Shown piece after piece: positions 53,187 through 61,586 of a DNA stretch of 64,000 nucleotides; position 1 is the stretch's first letter, and each line of letters opens with the position of its first letter. This DNA is from RHKX01 sp041393495 (GTDB taxonomy: Bacteria > Actinomycetota > Thermoleophilia > Solirubrobacterales > 70-9): NCBI GenBank assembly GCA_041393495.1, contig JAWKKA010000008.1, positions 1-64,000 on the forward strand, written 5' to 3'. Both the position numbers and the translations under genes were made by a program. The notes below the pieces were generated by a model. That model ran no database searches. It saw only the letters and a list, made by a program, of their open reading frames with translations, and was not told the DNA's origin.

Positions 53187-54150
53187 CGTCGCCCTCGCGT
53201 CGCTCACGCTCGAGCAGCACGGCCGCGGCGGTGGCGGGATCGGTCTCGCGCCGAACGACGCTCTCGAGCAACGCGGCGACCGAATCGTCCGCGGCGATCC
53301 TGAGCTCGAGCTCGCGGCGCAGCCGTGCCGCCGCGAGGCCGAGCACCTCCGAGCGCAGGTTCCGGGCCCGCCGCTCGGCGAGCGTCCCCGTCTCCTCGAC
53401 GTGAGCGCGATGCGCATCGATCGCGTCGAGCAGCTCGTCGATCCCCTTGCCCTCGGAGGCGACGGTCTTGACGATCGGCACCTTCCAGCCGCCGCTCGGC
53501 CCCAGCGACAGGGCGGTCCGCACCTCGCGGACCATCGTGTCGGTGAGCGGGTGCTCGGCCTTGTTGACGACGATCACGTCGGGGATCTCCATGACGCCGG
53601 CCTTCAGCGCCTGGATCGAGTCGCCCGACCCGGGCATCAGCGCGAGGACGACGGTGTCGGCGTGGTCGACGATGTCGATCTCGGCCTGACCGACCCCGAC
53701 GGTCTCGAGCAGGACGTCGTCGAAGCCGGCGGCGTCCATGACCAGCGCTGCCTGCAGCGTTGCCTCGGCGAGCCCGCCGAGCGCCCCCCGGCTCGCCATC
53801 GAGCGGATGAAGACGCCCTCGTCGAGGAAGTGCTCGGCGAGGCGGATCCGGTCGCCGAGCAGGGCGCCGCGCGTGAACGGGCTCGAGGGATCGATCGAGA
53901 GCACCGCAACCCGGCGGCCGCGGCTGCGGAGCTCGGTGACGAGCGCGCCGATCAGCGTGCTCTTGCCGACGCCGGGCGGGCCGGTGAAGCCGACGATCCG
54001 GGCCCGGCCGGTTCGCGGGTAGATCCGGGCCACGAGCTCGGCGCCGGCGGGGTCGCCGTTCTCGACCAGCGAGATCGCCCGCGCCAGCGCCCGCTTCTCT
54101 CCGGCGAGCAGCCGCTCGACGAGGTCGGTTGATGTGGCGCCGGCGCTCAT
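53179..54150 (-). CDS. meaB: MeaB/ArgK family GTPase, methylmalonyl-CoA mutase chaperone
   Basis: Guards B12 loading and protects the mutase from inactivation. 323 residues from ATG at 54150 (54165 also possible). P-loop GFTGPPGVGKSTLIGAL, switch region LSIDPSSPFTRGALLGDRIR, FIRSMASRGALGGLAEAT, ETVGVGQAEIDIVDHADT and the G4 motif VVNKAEHP (NKxE). Its client subunits are encoded 10 kb away at 40-43 kb. Confidence 0.93.
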   Translation of the reverse strand: MSAGATSTDLVERLLAGEKRALARAISLVENGDPAGAELVARIYPRTGRARIVGFTGPPGVGKSTLIGALVTELRSRGRRVAVLSIDPSSPFTRGALLGDRIRLAEHFLDEGVFIRSMASRGALGGLAEATLQAALVMDAAGFDDVLLETVGVGQAEIDIVDHADTVVLALMPGSGDSIQALKAGVMEIPDVIVVNKAEHPLTDTMVREVRTALSLGPSGGWKVPIVKTVASEGKGIDELLDAIDAHRAHVEETGTLAERRARNLRSEVLGLAAARLRRELELRIAADDSVAALLESVVRRETDPATAAAVLLERERREGDDG

Positions 54151-54179
54151 CGGGCGGCTGATCATGCCACGACCGGGCC

Positions 54180-54185
54180 TATGAT
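54180..54185 (+). promoter_or_regulatory. Candidate -10 box TATGAT
   Basis: Ends 8 nt before the GTG at 54194, close to the TATAAT consensus; leaderless spacing. It lies in the 43-nt gap to the divergent meaB gene. Confidence 0.45.
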
Positions 54186-54193
54186 CCGCTCCG

Positions 54194-54919
54194 GTGGGTG
54201 CCGAAGCCCCGACAGAGCCGCGCCAGGTGCCGACCGCGGGGGCGGTGCCGCCGCTCGCGCCCCGCCGCTACGGCCTCGCGGTCCTCCGCTTCGCCTCCGC
54301 CCACCGGATGCTGACCCCCGACTACGCCCGCCTGGCGCTGCGGTTCGGCCTCCGGCGACTGTTCACCGTGGCGGGCTGGCGCTGGCGCACCGACGGGATG
54401 CTCTTCCTCGGCCCGCGGCTGCAGATCCAGGTCGGGCGCGGCGCCGAGGTGCGCTTCGGCCGCTTCGCCTGGCTCGGTCACGGCACGAAGGTCCGCTGCC
54501 ACGAGGGCATCGTCGAGATCGGCCCGAAGACCGTGCTCGGCCAGGAGTGCACGATCTCCGCCTACCAGCGGGTCAGCATCGGCCAGCAGTGCGTGATCGC
54601 CGACCGGGTCATGTTCATCGACTTCGACCACAACGTCGCCGATCCCGAGCAGCCGATCCGCAGGCAGGGGATCTACAAGCGCGACGTGGTCGTCGGCTCG
54701 AACGTCTGGATCGGCTACGGGGCCCAGATCCTCCGCGGCGTCACCGTCGGCGACAACGCGATCATCGGCGCCAGCGCGGTCGTCACCCGTGACATCCCCG
54801 CCAACGCGGTCGTCGCCGGCGCCCCAGCGCGGGTGATCCGGATGCGCCCCGCCCCGCAGCGGCTCCGCTGGCCGGAACCGGTCGAGCCCGAGGGCTACGG
54901 CCCCCCCGGCCCGCGCTGA
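54194..54919 (+). CDS. Hexapeptide-repeat (LbH) acyltransferase
   Basis: 241 residues from GTG at 54194. After a 90-residue N-terminal part (YGLAVLRFASAHRML) comes a left-handed beta helix with hexapeptide repeats: EIGPKTVLGQECTISAYQRV, IADRVMFIDFDHNVADPEQP (the loop with the catalytic His) and NVWIGYGAQILRGVTVGDNA, ending VVAGAPARVIRMRP. This is the maltose/serine O-acetyltransferase-like family that often decorates envelope glycans. Confidence 0.85.
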   Translation: MGAEAPTEPRQVPTAGAVPPLAPRRYGLAVLRFASAHRMLTPDYARLALRFGLRRLFTVAGWRWRTDGMLFLGPRLQIQVGRGAEVRFGRFAWLGHGTKVRCHEGIVEIGPKTVLGQECTISAYQRVSIGQQCVIADRVMFIDFDHNVADPEQPIRRQGIYKRDVVVGSNVWIGYGAQILRGVTVGDNAIIGASAVVTRDIPANAVVAGAPARVIRMRPAPQRLRWPEPVEPEGYGPPGPR

Positions 54920-54953
54920 GCGCCGATCGGGGCGGTTTGCGCCGGCCCGCCGC

Positions 54954-54959
54954 TAGTCT
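54954..54959 (+). promoter_or_regulatory. Candidate -10 box TAGTCT
   Basis: Ends 9 nt before the ATG at 54969; leaderless-type spacing. Confidence 0.35.
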
Positions 54960-54968
54960 CGCGCCGCG

Positions 54969-55328
54969 ATGAGCGAGCCGAAGCCGCCACCGTCCCGAAC
55001 CGACCCGAAGCCGCCGCTGCTGCCGCCCGGGAGCGCCCCGAAGCTGCTCCGCGCGCTCGCCGACGGCTCGGCGGCGCTGCTCTGGTTCGCGCTCGCGCTG
55101 CTCTGCGGCTCCGACTCGACCGCGCTGTTCGGCACCGAGGGAAGCGTCAACGACCTGTTCGCCTACCTCGCCCTCGCCGCCGCCCTGACCACCGGCGTCG
55201 CCTTCGGGCTGCGGATGGCGTCGGTCGCGCTCGAGCGCGTTCCCGCCTGGGTGCCGCGCGTCGAGGCCTGGACGTGGGTGGTGCTACCGCTCTGGTTCGT
55301 CCTCGCCGTCGTCGCGGTCCGGGTCTGA
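54969..55328 (+). CDS. Small membrane protein of unknown function
   Basis: 119 residues: a Pro-rich cytoplasmic head (EPKPPPSRTDPKPPLLPPG) and three hydrophobic segments (AALLWFALALLCGS, FAYLALAAALTTGVAFGL, WTWVVLPLWFVLAVVAV). No recognised family. The codon pattern and -10 box support expression. It converges on the pseudogene at 55337. Confidence 0.6.
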   Translation: MSEPKPPPSRTDPKPPLLPPGSAPKLLRALADGSAALLWFALALLCGSDSTALFGTEGSVNDLFAYLALAAALTTGVAFGLRMASVALERVPAWVPRVEAWTWVVLPLWFVLAVVAVRV

Positions 55329-55336
55329 GGGGCGGG

Positions 55337-55670
55337 TCAGCCGGCCCGGCAACACCAGCCCTCGACCCGGGGGAAGGACCGGCCGGAAGCGGGCTCGCCG
55401 GCGTCGAACTGACCGCTGATGTCGCCGACCGTCTCGATCCGGCCGCCGCCACCGACAGGCAGGAACAGCCACTGGTCGGCATCCTGCCAACCGACCAGCA
55501 AGCGGTCGGCGGCCGGCGAGTAGGCGAGGCCCTCGAAGCGGCCCGAACCGGCGAGGATCCGCTCCTCGCGGACGGAGTCGCCGAACCTGGTCAAGACGAC
55601 CTCGCTGCGGATCGGCACCGCACGCGGCGAGCACGCTCGCTGCGACGAGGACGATCACGAATCGACGCAT
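55337..55670 (-). pseudogene. Broken lipoprotein gene: signal peptide out of frame with a beta-propeller end
   Basis: ATG at 55670 starts a lipoprotein signal (MRRFVIVLVAASVLAACGA). From about codon 17 the similarity moves to another frame, which reads PIRSEVVLTRFGDSVREERI, GSGRFEGLAYSPAADRLLVG and GWCCRAG to the stop at 55337, a WD40/TolB-like propeller blade. The two parts are joined with a frameshift and most of a normal propeller is missing, so an internal deletion is likely. A sequence error alone would not explain the short length. Confidence 0.5.
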
Positions 55671-55810
55671 CCTTATGGATACGCGCCGCACGCCCCGAGC
55701 GGTCCGATTCCTTCAGGCCACGCCCCAAGAATGCAAGAAAGAGGGCGCAGGACGACCCCAACCGTGCGTTCTTCGCGCCGGCCGGGACGCCTCCGCGATC
55801 TCGATAGGGA

Positions 55811-55893
55811 GGTCGCGGCGGTTGGGCGAACGGCCGCGCGGTCGGGCGAGAGGTCGCGCCGGCCGGGCGAGAGGCCGCGGCGGTCGGGCGAAC
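55811..55893. repeat. Minisatellite, four units of 20-21 bp
   Basis: Units at 55811-55831, 55832-55851, 55852-55872 and 55873-55893, each like GGCCGCGGCGGTCGGGCGAAC with a few substitutions. It lies just downstream of the glycosyltransferase stop (- strand), in a 235-bp gap that otherwise shows nothing. Confidence 0.8.
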
Positions 55894-55905
55894 GGCCCCC
55901 CGCGC

Positions 55906-57114
55906 TCAGTCGGCCGCGGCCTCGACCACCCGGGCCGGCCTCGCGAGCTCGTCGTAGATCGCGGCGGTGCGGCGGGCGACGTCGGACCAGTCGAAGCGGA
56001 GGACGTGCTCGGACGCCTCGGCGACGAGGCGCTCGCGGAGGACCGCGTCGGTGAGGACGCGCTCGACCATGCCGCCGAGCGCCTCGGGGTCGCGGGTGCG
56101 GAAGCGGAGGCCGACCTCGCCGTGGGGGACGACCTCGCGCAGGCCGCCGGTGTCGGCGACGATGCAGGGGCAGCCCGACGCCATCGCCTCGAGGGCGACG
56201 AGGCCGAAGGGCTCGTAGATCGAGGGGACCACGCAGACGTCGGCGATCCGGTAGAGGAGGTGGAGGACGTCGTCGCCGATCCAACCGAGGAAGGTGCCGT
56301 GGTCCATCAGGCCGAGATCGGTCGCCTGCTTTTTCAGCTCGCTCTCGTGGGTGCCGGAGCCGGCGACGAGGAAGCGGGTGCCGGGCACGCGCTCGATCAG
56401 CTCCGGCATCGCCTCGAGCGCGATCTGAAAGCCCTTCTCGTAGACGAGCCGGCCGATCAGCAGCACCAGCTTCTCGTCGGGCGCAGCGAACTCGGCCCGC
56501 AGCCGGGCGAGCTCGGACTCCTCGCCGAGCGGCAGATCGCCGGGGTCGATCCCGTTCGGGATCACGGCGATCCGGCTCTCCGGCACCGCGAAGATGTCGG
56601 CGATCTGCTCGCGCATGTAGGAGGAGCAGGCGACCACGCGGTCGGAGCGGTTCGAGATCCAGCGCTCGACGCCGTGGATGTAGGACTGCGGGTGCTTGTC
56701 GACCCAACCCTGGTGGCGGCCGTGCTCGGTGGCGTGGATCGTCGTCACCAGGGGCGCGCCGAACCGGCGGGCGAGATGGTCGCCGGCAGCGGCGACGAGC
56801 CAGTCGTGGCCGTGGACGACGTCGAAGCTGTAGCGGTCACCGAGCTCGACGCCGGCGGCGAGCATGTCGGCATTCATGCGCTCGACCCAGGCGACGAACT
56901 CACCGAGGTCGCGGGGCCGGCTCGGCTCGAGGACGCGATGGACGCTGACGCCGGCGACGAGCTCCGTGCGCGGCGACTCCTCGCTGCCGCGGGTCAGGAC
57001 GTGGACCTCGACCCCGAGCTCGACCAGCCCCTCCGACAGCTTGCGGACGTGGCGGGCCAGCCCGCCCTCGATCAGCGGCGGGTACTCCCAGGAGAGGATC
57101 AGGACGCGGCTCAC
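55906..57114 (-). CDS. GT4 glycosyltransferase, glycogen-synthase-like
   Basis: Transfers glucose to growing alpha-1,4-glucan. 402 residues: ILSWEYPPLIEGGLARHVRK (the GGL donor loop), DVVHGHDWLVAAAGDHLARR, TTIHATEHGRHQG, IPNGIDPGDLP, LLIGRLVYEKGFQIALEAMP and PSIYEPFGLVALEAMASGCP with the EX7E motif. It is closest in pattern to Rv3032-type synthases. The gene order methyltransferase-GH57-GT4 on one strand equals Rv3030-Rv3031-Rv3032, which make methylglucose lipopolysaccharide in mycobacteria. Confidence 0.87.
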   Translation of the reverse strand: MSRVLILSWEYPPLIEGGLARHVRKLSEGLVELGVEVHVLTRGSEESPRTELVAGVSVHRVLEPSRPRDLGEFVAWVERMNADMLAAGVELGDRYSFDVVHGHDWLVAAAGDHLARRFGAPLVTTIHATEHGRHQGWVDKHPQSYIHGVERWISNRSDRVVACSSYMREQIADIFAVPESRIAVIPNGIDPGDLPLGEESELARLRAEFAAPDEKLVLLIGRLVYEKGFQIALEAMPELIERVPGTRFLVAGSGTHESELKKQATDLGLMDHGTFLGWIGDDVLHLLYRIADVCVVPSIYEPFGLVALEAMASGCPCIVADTGGLREVVPHGEVGLRFRTRDPEALGGMVERVLTDAVLRERLVAEASEHVLRFDWSDVARRTAAIYDELARPARVVEAAAD

Positions 57115-57136
57115 GTGGGAAGGCTGGGGTTCGGAC

Positions 57137-58597
57137 TCAGGGCTCGAGCAGCGGCGCCGGAGCCAGGTCCGGCGCGAGGCTGCGCATCGTCGGTTCGATC
57201 GGCGGGCGGGATTCTATGGCCTCGTATAGCGCCCGCGAGTGACCGAGCGCCCGCTCGAACGGGTAATCGCCCGTCTTCCTCCCGTAGTCGAGGAAGGCCC
57301 AGTCGCTCGACTGCAGCGCCAGGAGCTCGCGGGCGGCGCGGCTCAATGCCGGTCCTCGCAGCCCCGACGAGATCGAGCGGAGGAGCCGGAGCTCGGCGCG
57401 GCGCATCCCCCAGGCGAGGTCGGCGACCGGCGGCGAGTCCCAGGTACGCCGGTCCTTGCCCTCGCCCCAGGTCGTCGCAGCGAGCGGGCGCCGCTCCGGC
57501 TCGTGGAGCTCGCGGGCCGCGGCCAGGGTCAGCAGTCGGACCCCGTGCTCGGGGAGCCGCTCGAGCGCCTCCTCGAGCCAGACCGGCCCCTCCCACCACC
57601 AGTGGCCGAGCAGCTCGGTGTCGATCGCGAACACGAGCAGGCCGCGCGCACCGGTCCGCTCGCGATGGCGGGCGAGGCGCGCGGCCACGTCACGCGCGAA
57701 CCCGCGCGCCTGCTCGCGGGCGCGGGCGGTCGCCGCGTCGGGGTCGTAGGGTTCGCCGGAGATCGCCCACGGCCGGCAGCCGCGCAGCGACTTGCGGTGG
57801 AAGTCGGCGTGGCCGGGATCGGACGGGTAGCCGTCCAACGACCACAGCCAGCGCACCGCCTCCCAGTCGATCGTGAACGCCGTCACGCCGGGCTCGGCAG
57901 CGACCGGGCGCAGCGCCGCCTCCGGCGGCTCGCAGCCCGACTGGTCGGTGCAGAAGTAGCGGAGCCCGAACTCGGCCAGCAGGTGCTCGAGGCCGGGCTC
58001 GTAGGCGCACTCGGGCAGCCAGATTCCCCGCGGCTCCCCGAAGCGCCGTCGGTGCGAGCGGACCGCGACGTCGAGTTGCAGCATGCGCCCCTCGCGGGTC
58101 GCGATCAGCGGCAGGAGCGCGTGCGTCGCGGTCGAGGTGAGAAGCTCGACCCGCCCGGACGCAGCGGCGGCGGCGAACGCCGCGAGCGGCTCGTCGCCGA
58201 GCTCCCCGAGCCGGGCCAGGGCGCGGCCGTAATGCTCGGCCTCGGCTCGACAGGCCACGGCCAGCGCCGGCTCGACGTCGGCTGCGTCGAGCTCCGCCGA
58301 GCCGACCCGGAACTCGCGGACGAACTCGCGCATCCGCGCCGCGGCCCCGGCGTCCTCGAGCTGGTCGGCGAGGACCGGGGTGATCGTCATCGTCAGGTCA
58401 TGGGCGACGGCGAGCACCGGCAGGTGCGAGCGCACGAACGCGTCGAACAGCCACTCCTCGCCGAACGGGTAGGTCCCGAACCCCTCGACGTAGGGCATGT
58501 GCGAGTGGAGGACGATCGCGATGTCGCCGACCTCCCCGGCCGCCCGCTCGCCGTCCCCTCCCCGCCGGACGCCGGCCGCTGTCGGCGCCGGGCTCAT
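57137..58597 (-). CDS. GH57 alpha-glucan branching enzyme-like protein
   Basis: 486 residues. IAIVLHSHMPYVEGFGTYPF with the family His pair, FRVGSAELDAADVEPA, TATHALLPLIA, GIWLPECAYEPGLEHLLAEF with the catalytic Glu, and LLVFAIDTELLGHWWWEGPV with the acid/base Asp, followed by the DUF1957 C-terminal domain (FLDYGRKTGDYPFERALGHS). This is the GH57 branching enzyme group (Rv3031-like). Its start overlaps the methyltransferase stop by ATGA and the GT4 gene follows after 22 nt. Confidence 0.88.
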   Translation of the reverse strand: MSPAPTAAGVRRGGDGERAAGEVGDIAIVLHSHMPYVEGFGTYPFGEEWLFDAFVRSHLPVLAVAHDLTMTITPVLADQLEDAGAAARMREFVREFRVGSAELDAADVEPALAVACRAEAEHYGRALARLGELGDEPLAAFAAAAASGRVELLTSTATHALLPLIATREGRMLQLDVAVRSHRRRFGEPRGIWLPECAYEPGLEHLLAEFGLRYFCTDQSGCEPPEAALRPVAAEPGVTAFTIDWEAVRWLWSLDGYPSDPGHADFHRKSLRGCRPWAISGEPYDPDAATARAREQARGFARDVAARLARHRERTGARGLLVFAIDTELLGHWWWEGPVWLEEALERLPEHGVRLLTLAAARELHEPERRPLAATTWGEGKDRRTWDSPPVADLAWGMRRAELRLLRSISSGLRGPALSRAARELLALQSSDWAFLDYGRKTGDYPFERALGHSRALYEAIESRPPIEPTMRSLAPDLAPAPLLEP

Positions 58598-59376
58598 CGG
58601 TGGCAGACGGCCACGAAGTCCAGCGCCCGGTCGAGGTCCGCCTCGGCCGCGGGCCGCAGCGCGAAGTCGGCGACGCCGATGCTCGGCGTGAACCGCTCGT
58701 AGAACGGCTTCGTGATCCCGAGCAGCGCGTGGATCCGGTCCCAGCCGAGCGCCAGCGCCCGCTCGTGGATCGCGAGCCTGCCGGCGTGGAAGAGGCCGTG
58801 GATCTCGACCGTCCCAAAGGCCGGCTCGAGGACCTCGCGGAGCTCGCGGAACGTGTACTCGCGCAGGTGCCAGGGGTTGTCGGACTTCTCGGCGCCCGCC
58901 GGGGCGAGGGTGAGGCGGTTCGGCGTCGAGATGAACGCGAGCGGCGCCGCCGCCGCGATCCGTCCGAGCAGCGCCGGGACGTCCTCGATGTGCTCGATCG
59001 TTTGCAGGAAGACGACCGCGTCGTACGGCCCCGCGACGTTCTCGACCAGGTCGCGCTCGAACCGCAGGTTCGGCCGCACGTACCGGGCCCGGGCATGCTC
59101 ATGGGCCTCGGGGTTGGCATCGACGCCGACGACCTCGGCGGCGGCCTTGGCGAGCACCTCGGCGCCATAGCCCTCGCCGCAGGCGAGATCGGCGACGCGC
59201 AGGCCGCCGACCCGTGCGGCGATCCACTCGTAGACCGCCAGGTGCCGGCGGAACCAGTAGTTCTCCTCGGGGACGTCGGGCAGGGTGCGCTCTCCGGTCA
59301 GCTCCAGCGGCGGCACGCCGTCGGGCTGATCGGCCTGCACGTAGCGGCGGGGCGGGTCGGGCGCGGGCGGGGACAC
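58594..59376 (-). CDS. SAM-dependent methyltransferase of the glucan cluster
   Basis: 260 residues from GTG at 59376 (chosen so that it does not overlap the divergent gene at 59405). N-terminal ELTGERTLPDVPEENYWFRR, SAM motif VADLACGEGYGAEVLAKAAA, FLQTIEHIEDVPALLGRIA and ISTPNRLTLAPAGAEKSDNP. It resembles Rv3030, thought to methylate the glucan in the mycobacterial polymethylated polysaccharide pathway. First gene of the three-gene unit. Confidence 0.83.
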   Translation of the reverse strand: MSPPAPDPPRRYVQADQPDGVPPLELTGERTLPDVPEENYWFRRHLAVYEWIAARVGGLRVADLACGEGYGAEVLAKAAAEVVGVDANPEAHEHARARYVRPNLRFERDLVENVAGPYDAVVFLQTIEHIEDVPALLGRIAAAAPLAFISTPNRLTLAPAGAEKSDNPWHLREYTFRELREVLEPAFGTVEIHGLFHAGRLAIHERALALGWDRIHALLGITKPFYERFTPSIGVADFALRPAAEADLDRALDFVAVCHR

Positions 59377-59390
59377 GGGGCGGCGGACGC

Positions 59391-59396
59391 TACAGT
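59391..59396 (+). promoter_or_regulatory. Candidate -10 box TACAGT
   Basis: Ends 8 nt before the ATG at 59405 in the 28-nt gap between divergent methyltransferase genes; leaderless-type spacing. Confidence 0.4.
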
Positions 59397-59404
59397 CCCC
59401 GGCC

Positions 59405-60319
59405 ATGCCAGCGGCCGCCGACGCCAGCGCCGAGCGGATCCGTGACGTCAACACCCGCTACCACGACCTCGCGGCCGACTCGTACGACTCGAAGTGGGGG
59501 ATCGACTTCGCGGCCACCGGTCGCGCCCAGGTGATCGCGAAGCTGACGAAGGCGCTCGGCCGCTCCCCGGGGACCTACCGGCGTGCGCTCGAGATCGGCG
59601 CCGGCACCGGCTACTTCTCGCTCAACCTCCTCGCCGCCGGCATCATCGAACGGGTCACCGCGACCGACATCGCGCCGGGGATGCTGCGGGCGCTCGAGGC
59701 GAACGCCGGCGAGCAGGGCCTCGAGGTCGAGACCGTGGTCACCGACGCCGAGCGGCTCCCGTTCGCCGACGCGACCTTCGACCTCGTGCTCGGCCACGCC
59801 GTCCTGCACCACATCCCCGACCTCGACCGGGCCACCGCCGAGTTCATCCGCGTCCTCCGCCCGGGCGGGACCGTGGCCTTCTGCGGTGAGCCCTCCGCCT
59901 ACGGCGACCGGATCGCGGCGGTGCCGAAACGCGTGGCGATCGCGACGGCGCCGCTCTGGCGACGCGCCGTCGGCGCCGGCAAGCGCAACGGGGGCGACGG
60001 CGACCCCGACTTCGGACATGCCCTCGAGGCCGAGGTCGACGTCCACTCCTTCGCCCCGGCGACGATCGCGGGCATCTTCGACCGAGCCGGCTTCGTCGAT
60101 GTGCGGGTCCGCGGCGAGGAGCTGCTCGCGAACATCTACGGCTGGTGGCTGCGGACCGTCGAGTCGACGGCGTCCCCCCGGGAGATCCCGGACCGCTGGC
60201 GGCACTTCGCCCACCGCAGCTACCTGTCGCTACAGCGCGTCGATGCCTCGCTGCTCGAGCCCCACCTGCCGCCGGAGATCTTCTACAACCTCGTCATCTC
60301 GGCCCGCAAGCCGGACTGA
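59405..60319 (+). CDS. Class I SAM-dependent methyltransferase
   Basis: 304 residues: NTRYHDLAADSYDSKWGIDF at the start, SAM motif RALEIGAGTGYFSLNLLAAG, TDAERLPFADATFDLVLGHA and FIRVLRPGGTVAFCGEPSAY, followed by an extended C-terminal part (LLANIYGWWLRTVESTASPR). It belongs to the UbiE/methyltransf_11 group. Substrate unknown; divergent from the glucan cluster, so it may or may not share its pathway. Confidence 0.85.
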   Translation: MPAAADASAERIRDVNTRYHDLAADSYDSKWGIDFAATGRAQVIAKLTKALGRSPGTYRRALEIGAGTGYFSLNLLAAGIIERVTATDIAPGMLRALEANAGEQGLEVETVVTDAERLPFADATFDLVLGHAVLHHIPDLDRATAEFIRVLRPGGTVAFCGEPSAYGDRIAAVPKRVAIATAPLWRRAVGAGKRNGGDGDPDFGHALEAEVDVHSFAPATIAGIFDRAGFVDVRVRGEELLANIYGWWLRTVESTASPREIPDRWRHFAHRSYLSLQRVDASLLEPHLPPEIFYNLVISARKPD

Positions 60320-60366
60320 CGAGCCGGCTTCAGCGCCCGTGGCCGCCCGGTCGCTGGGGCGCCTGC

Positions 60367-60382
60367 CGCCGACATGTCGGCG
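60367..60382. terminator. 16-bp perfect palindrome between convergent genes
   Basis: CGCCGACATGTCGGCG lies in the 82-nt gap between the methyltransferase and the adenylate cyclase, which converge. It could end both transcripts or bind a dimeric protein. Confidence 0.5.
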
Positions 60383-60401
60383 CCAAGGACCCCGGCGAGC
60401 A

Positions 60402-61544
60402 TCAGCTCGCGTCCTCCTCCGGCTCGGCACGGCGGCAGCGGTGCATCTCGACCGCTCCGGAGACGCCGCGGAGATGTCTGCGGCGAGCCCGCGAGAAGCT
60501 GAACGCCTCGGCGTCGGCGCGCTCGACGATCTCGGCCGTGACGAGGACGCTGCCGGGCCGGGCGGCCCCGGTGAGCCTGCTCGCGAGGTTGACCGGGCGG
60601 CCGTAGTAGTCGCCGCCGCGGGTGAACGCCGAGCCGTATGCGCAGCCGGCCCGGATCAGCGGCAGATCGTCCTCCTCCCCCGCGTCCATCCGCTCGAGCA
60701 GCTCGAGGATCGCATCGAGGAGCGCGGTCGTGTCCGGCGAGGCGAACATCGCGGCGTCGCCGATCAGCTTGACGAGCCGGACCGGACCGTGGCTGACCTC
60801 GCGCGCGAGCTCCTCGAGCCGGCCCGTGACCCGCCCGAGCTCCTCGGGGGGAAGCTGCTCGCCGAGCTTCGTGAAGCCGACGAGATCGGCGAACCCGATC
60901 GCGACCGGGCCGGCGTCGGCAGGGCTGCCGACGGTCCCGCCGCCGGCCTCCTCGTCGAAGGCGGCATGGCGGAGTTGCTCGCGCAGGGTCAGGCGGAAGA
61001 CGTAGTCGAGCGTCGGCCCGACGGTCGGGATCAGGCCGCCGGCGCCCTCCTTGAGCCGGTCGGAGACCTCGTGCTCGGTGCCGCCCCCGCCGGCGAACGT
61101 CTGGCCCATCACCTGCCGCGACGCCGCCGCGAACTGCGACATCGCGACCGCGATCGTGCGGCTCAACTCGGCGAGCTGGTCGGGATCGAGCCCGGCGTCG
61201 AGGATCGAGCGGATCCGGTCGGCCGCCGCGAGGTCCTCGCCGCTCATCACGACCTCATCGCGAGCCGGCACCGCGAGCCCGAGCGAGCGCCACTGGCGCT
61301 CGAGCTCCTCGATCGGGACCCCGGAGCGCTCGGCGACCTCGACGCTCGTGTAGCGGGGCCGGCCCGAGAGCAGCCGCTCGAGCGGCAGCAGCGCCAGCCG
61401 GCCGTCGGCGACCGCCGACCTCAGCTCATCGAGCTCGCAACCGTCGGCGAGAAGCCGCTCCAGCAGCGCGATCCGGCTCTCGCGCTCCTCCCCTTCGAGT
61501 CCGGCGAGGAGCCCTTCCGCCTCGAGGTCGATCTCGCCGCTCAC
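60402..61544 (-). CDS. Class III adenylate cyclase with N-terminal regulatory domain
   Basis: Makes cAMP. 380 residues from GTG at 61544. Residues 1-190 form a helical regulatory domain (YTSVEVAERSGVPIEELERQ, SRTIAVAMSQFAAASRQVMG) of the type found in the pH-controlled Rv1264. The catalytic domain has the two metal Asp (GFADLVGFTKLGEQ and LVKLIGDAAMFAS), the purine-site Lys in VKLIGD and the transition-state Asn and Arg in YYGRPVNLASRLTG. All catalytic residues are present. Confidence 0.9.
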   Translation of the reverse strand: MSGEIDLEAEGLLAGLEGEERESRIALLERLLADGCELDELRSAVADGRLALLPLERLLSGRPRYTSVEVAERSGVPIEELERQWRSLGLAVPARDEVVMSGEDLAAADRIRSILDAGLDPDQLAELSRTIAVAMSQFAAASRQVMGQTFAGGGGTEHEVSDRLKEGAGGLIPTVGPTLDYVFRLTLREQLRHAAFDEEAGGGTVGSPADAGPVAIGFADLVGFTKLGEQLPPEELGRVTGRLEELAREVSHGPVRLVKLIGDAAMFASPDTTALLDAILELLERMDAGEEDDLPLIRAGCAYGSAFTRGGDYYGRPVNLASRLTGAARPGSVLVTAEIVERADAEAFSFSRARRRHLRGVSGAVEMHRCRRAEPEEDAS

Positions 61545-61586
61545 CCCGCCATTCTCGCGCGCCGACGCGTTCCGCGCCGAGCCGCT

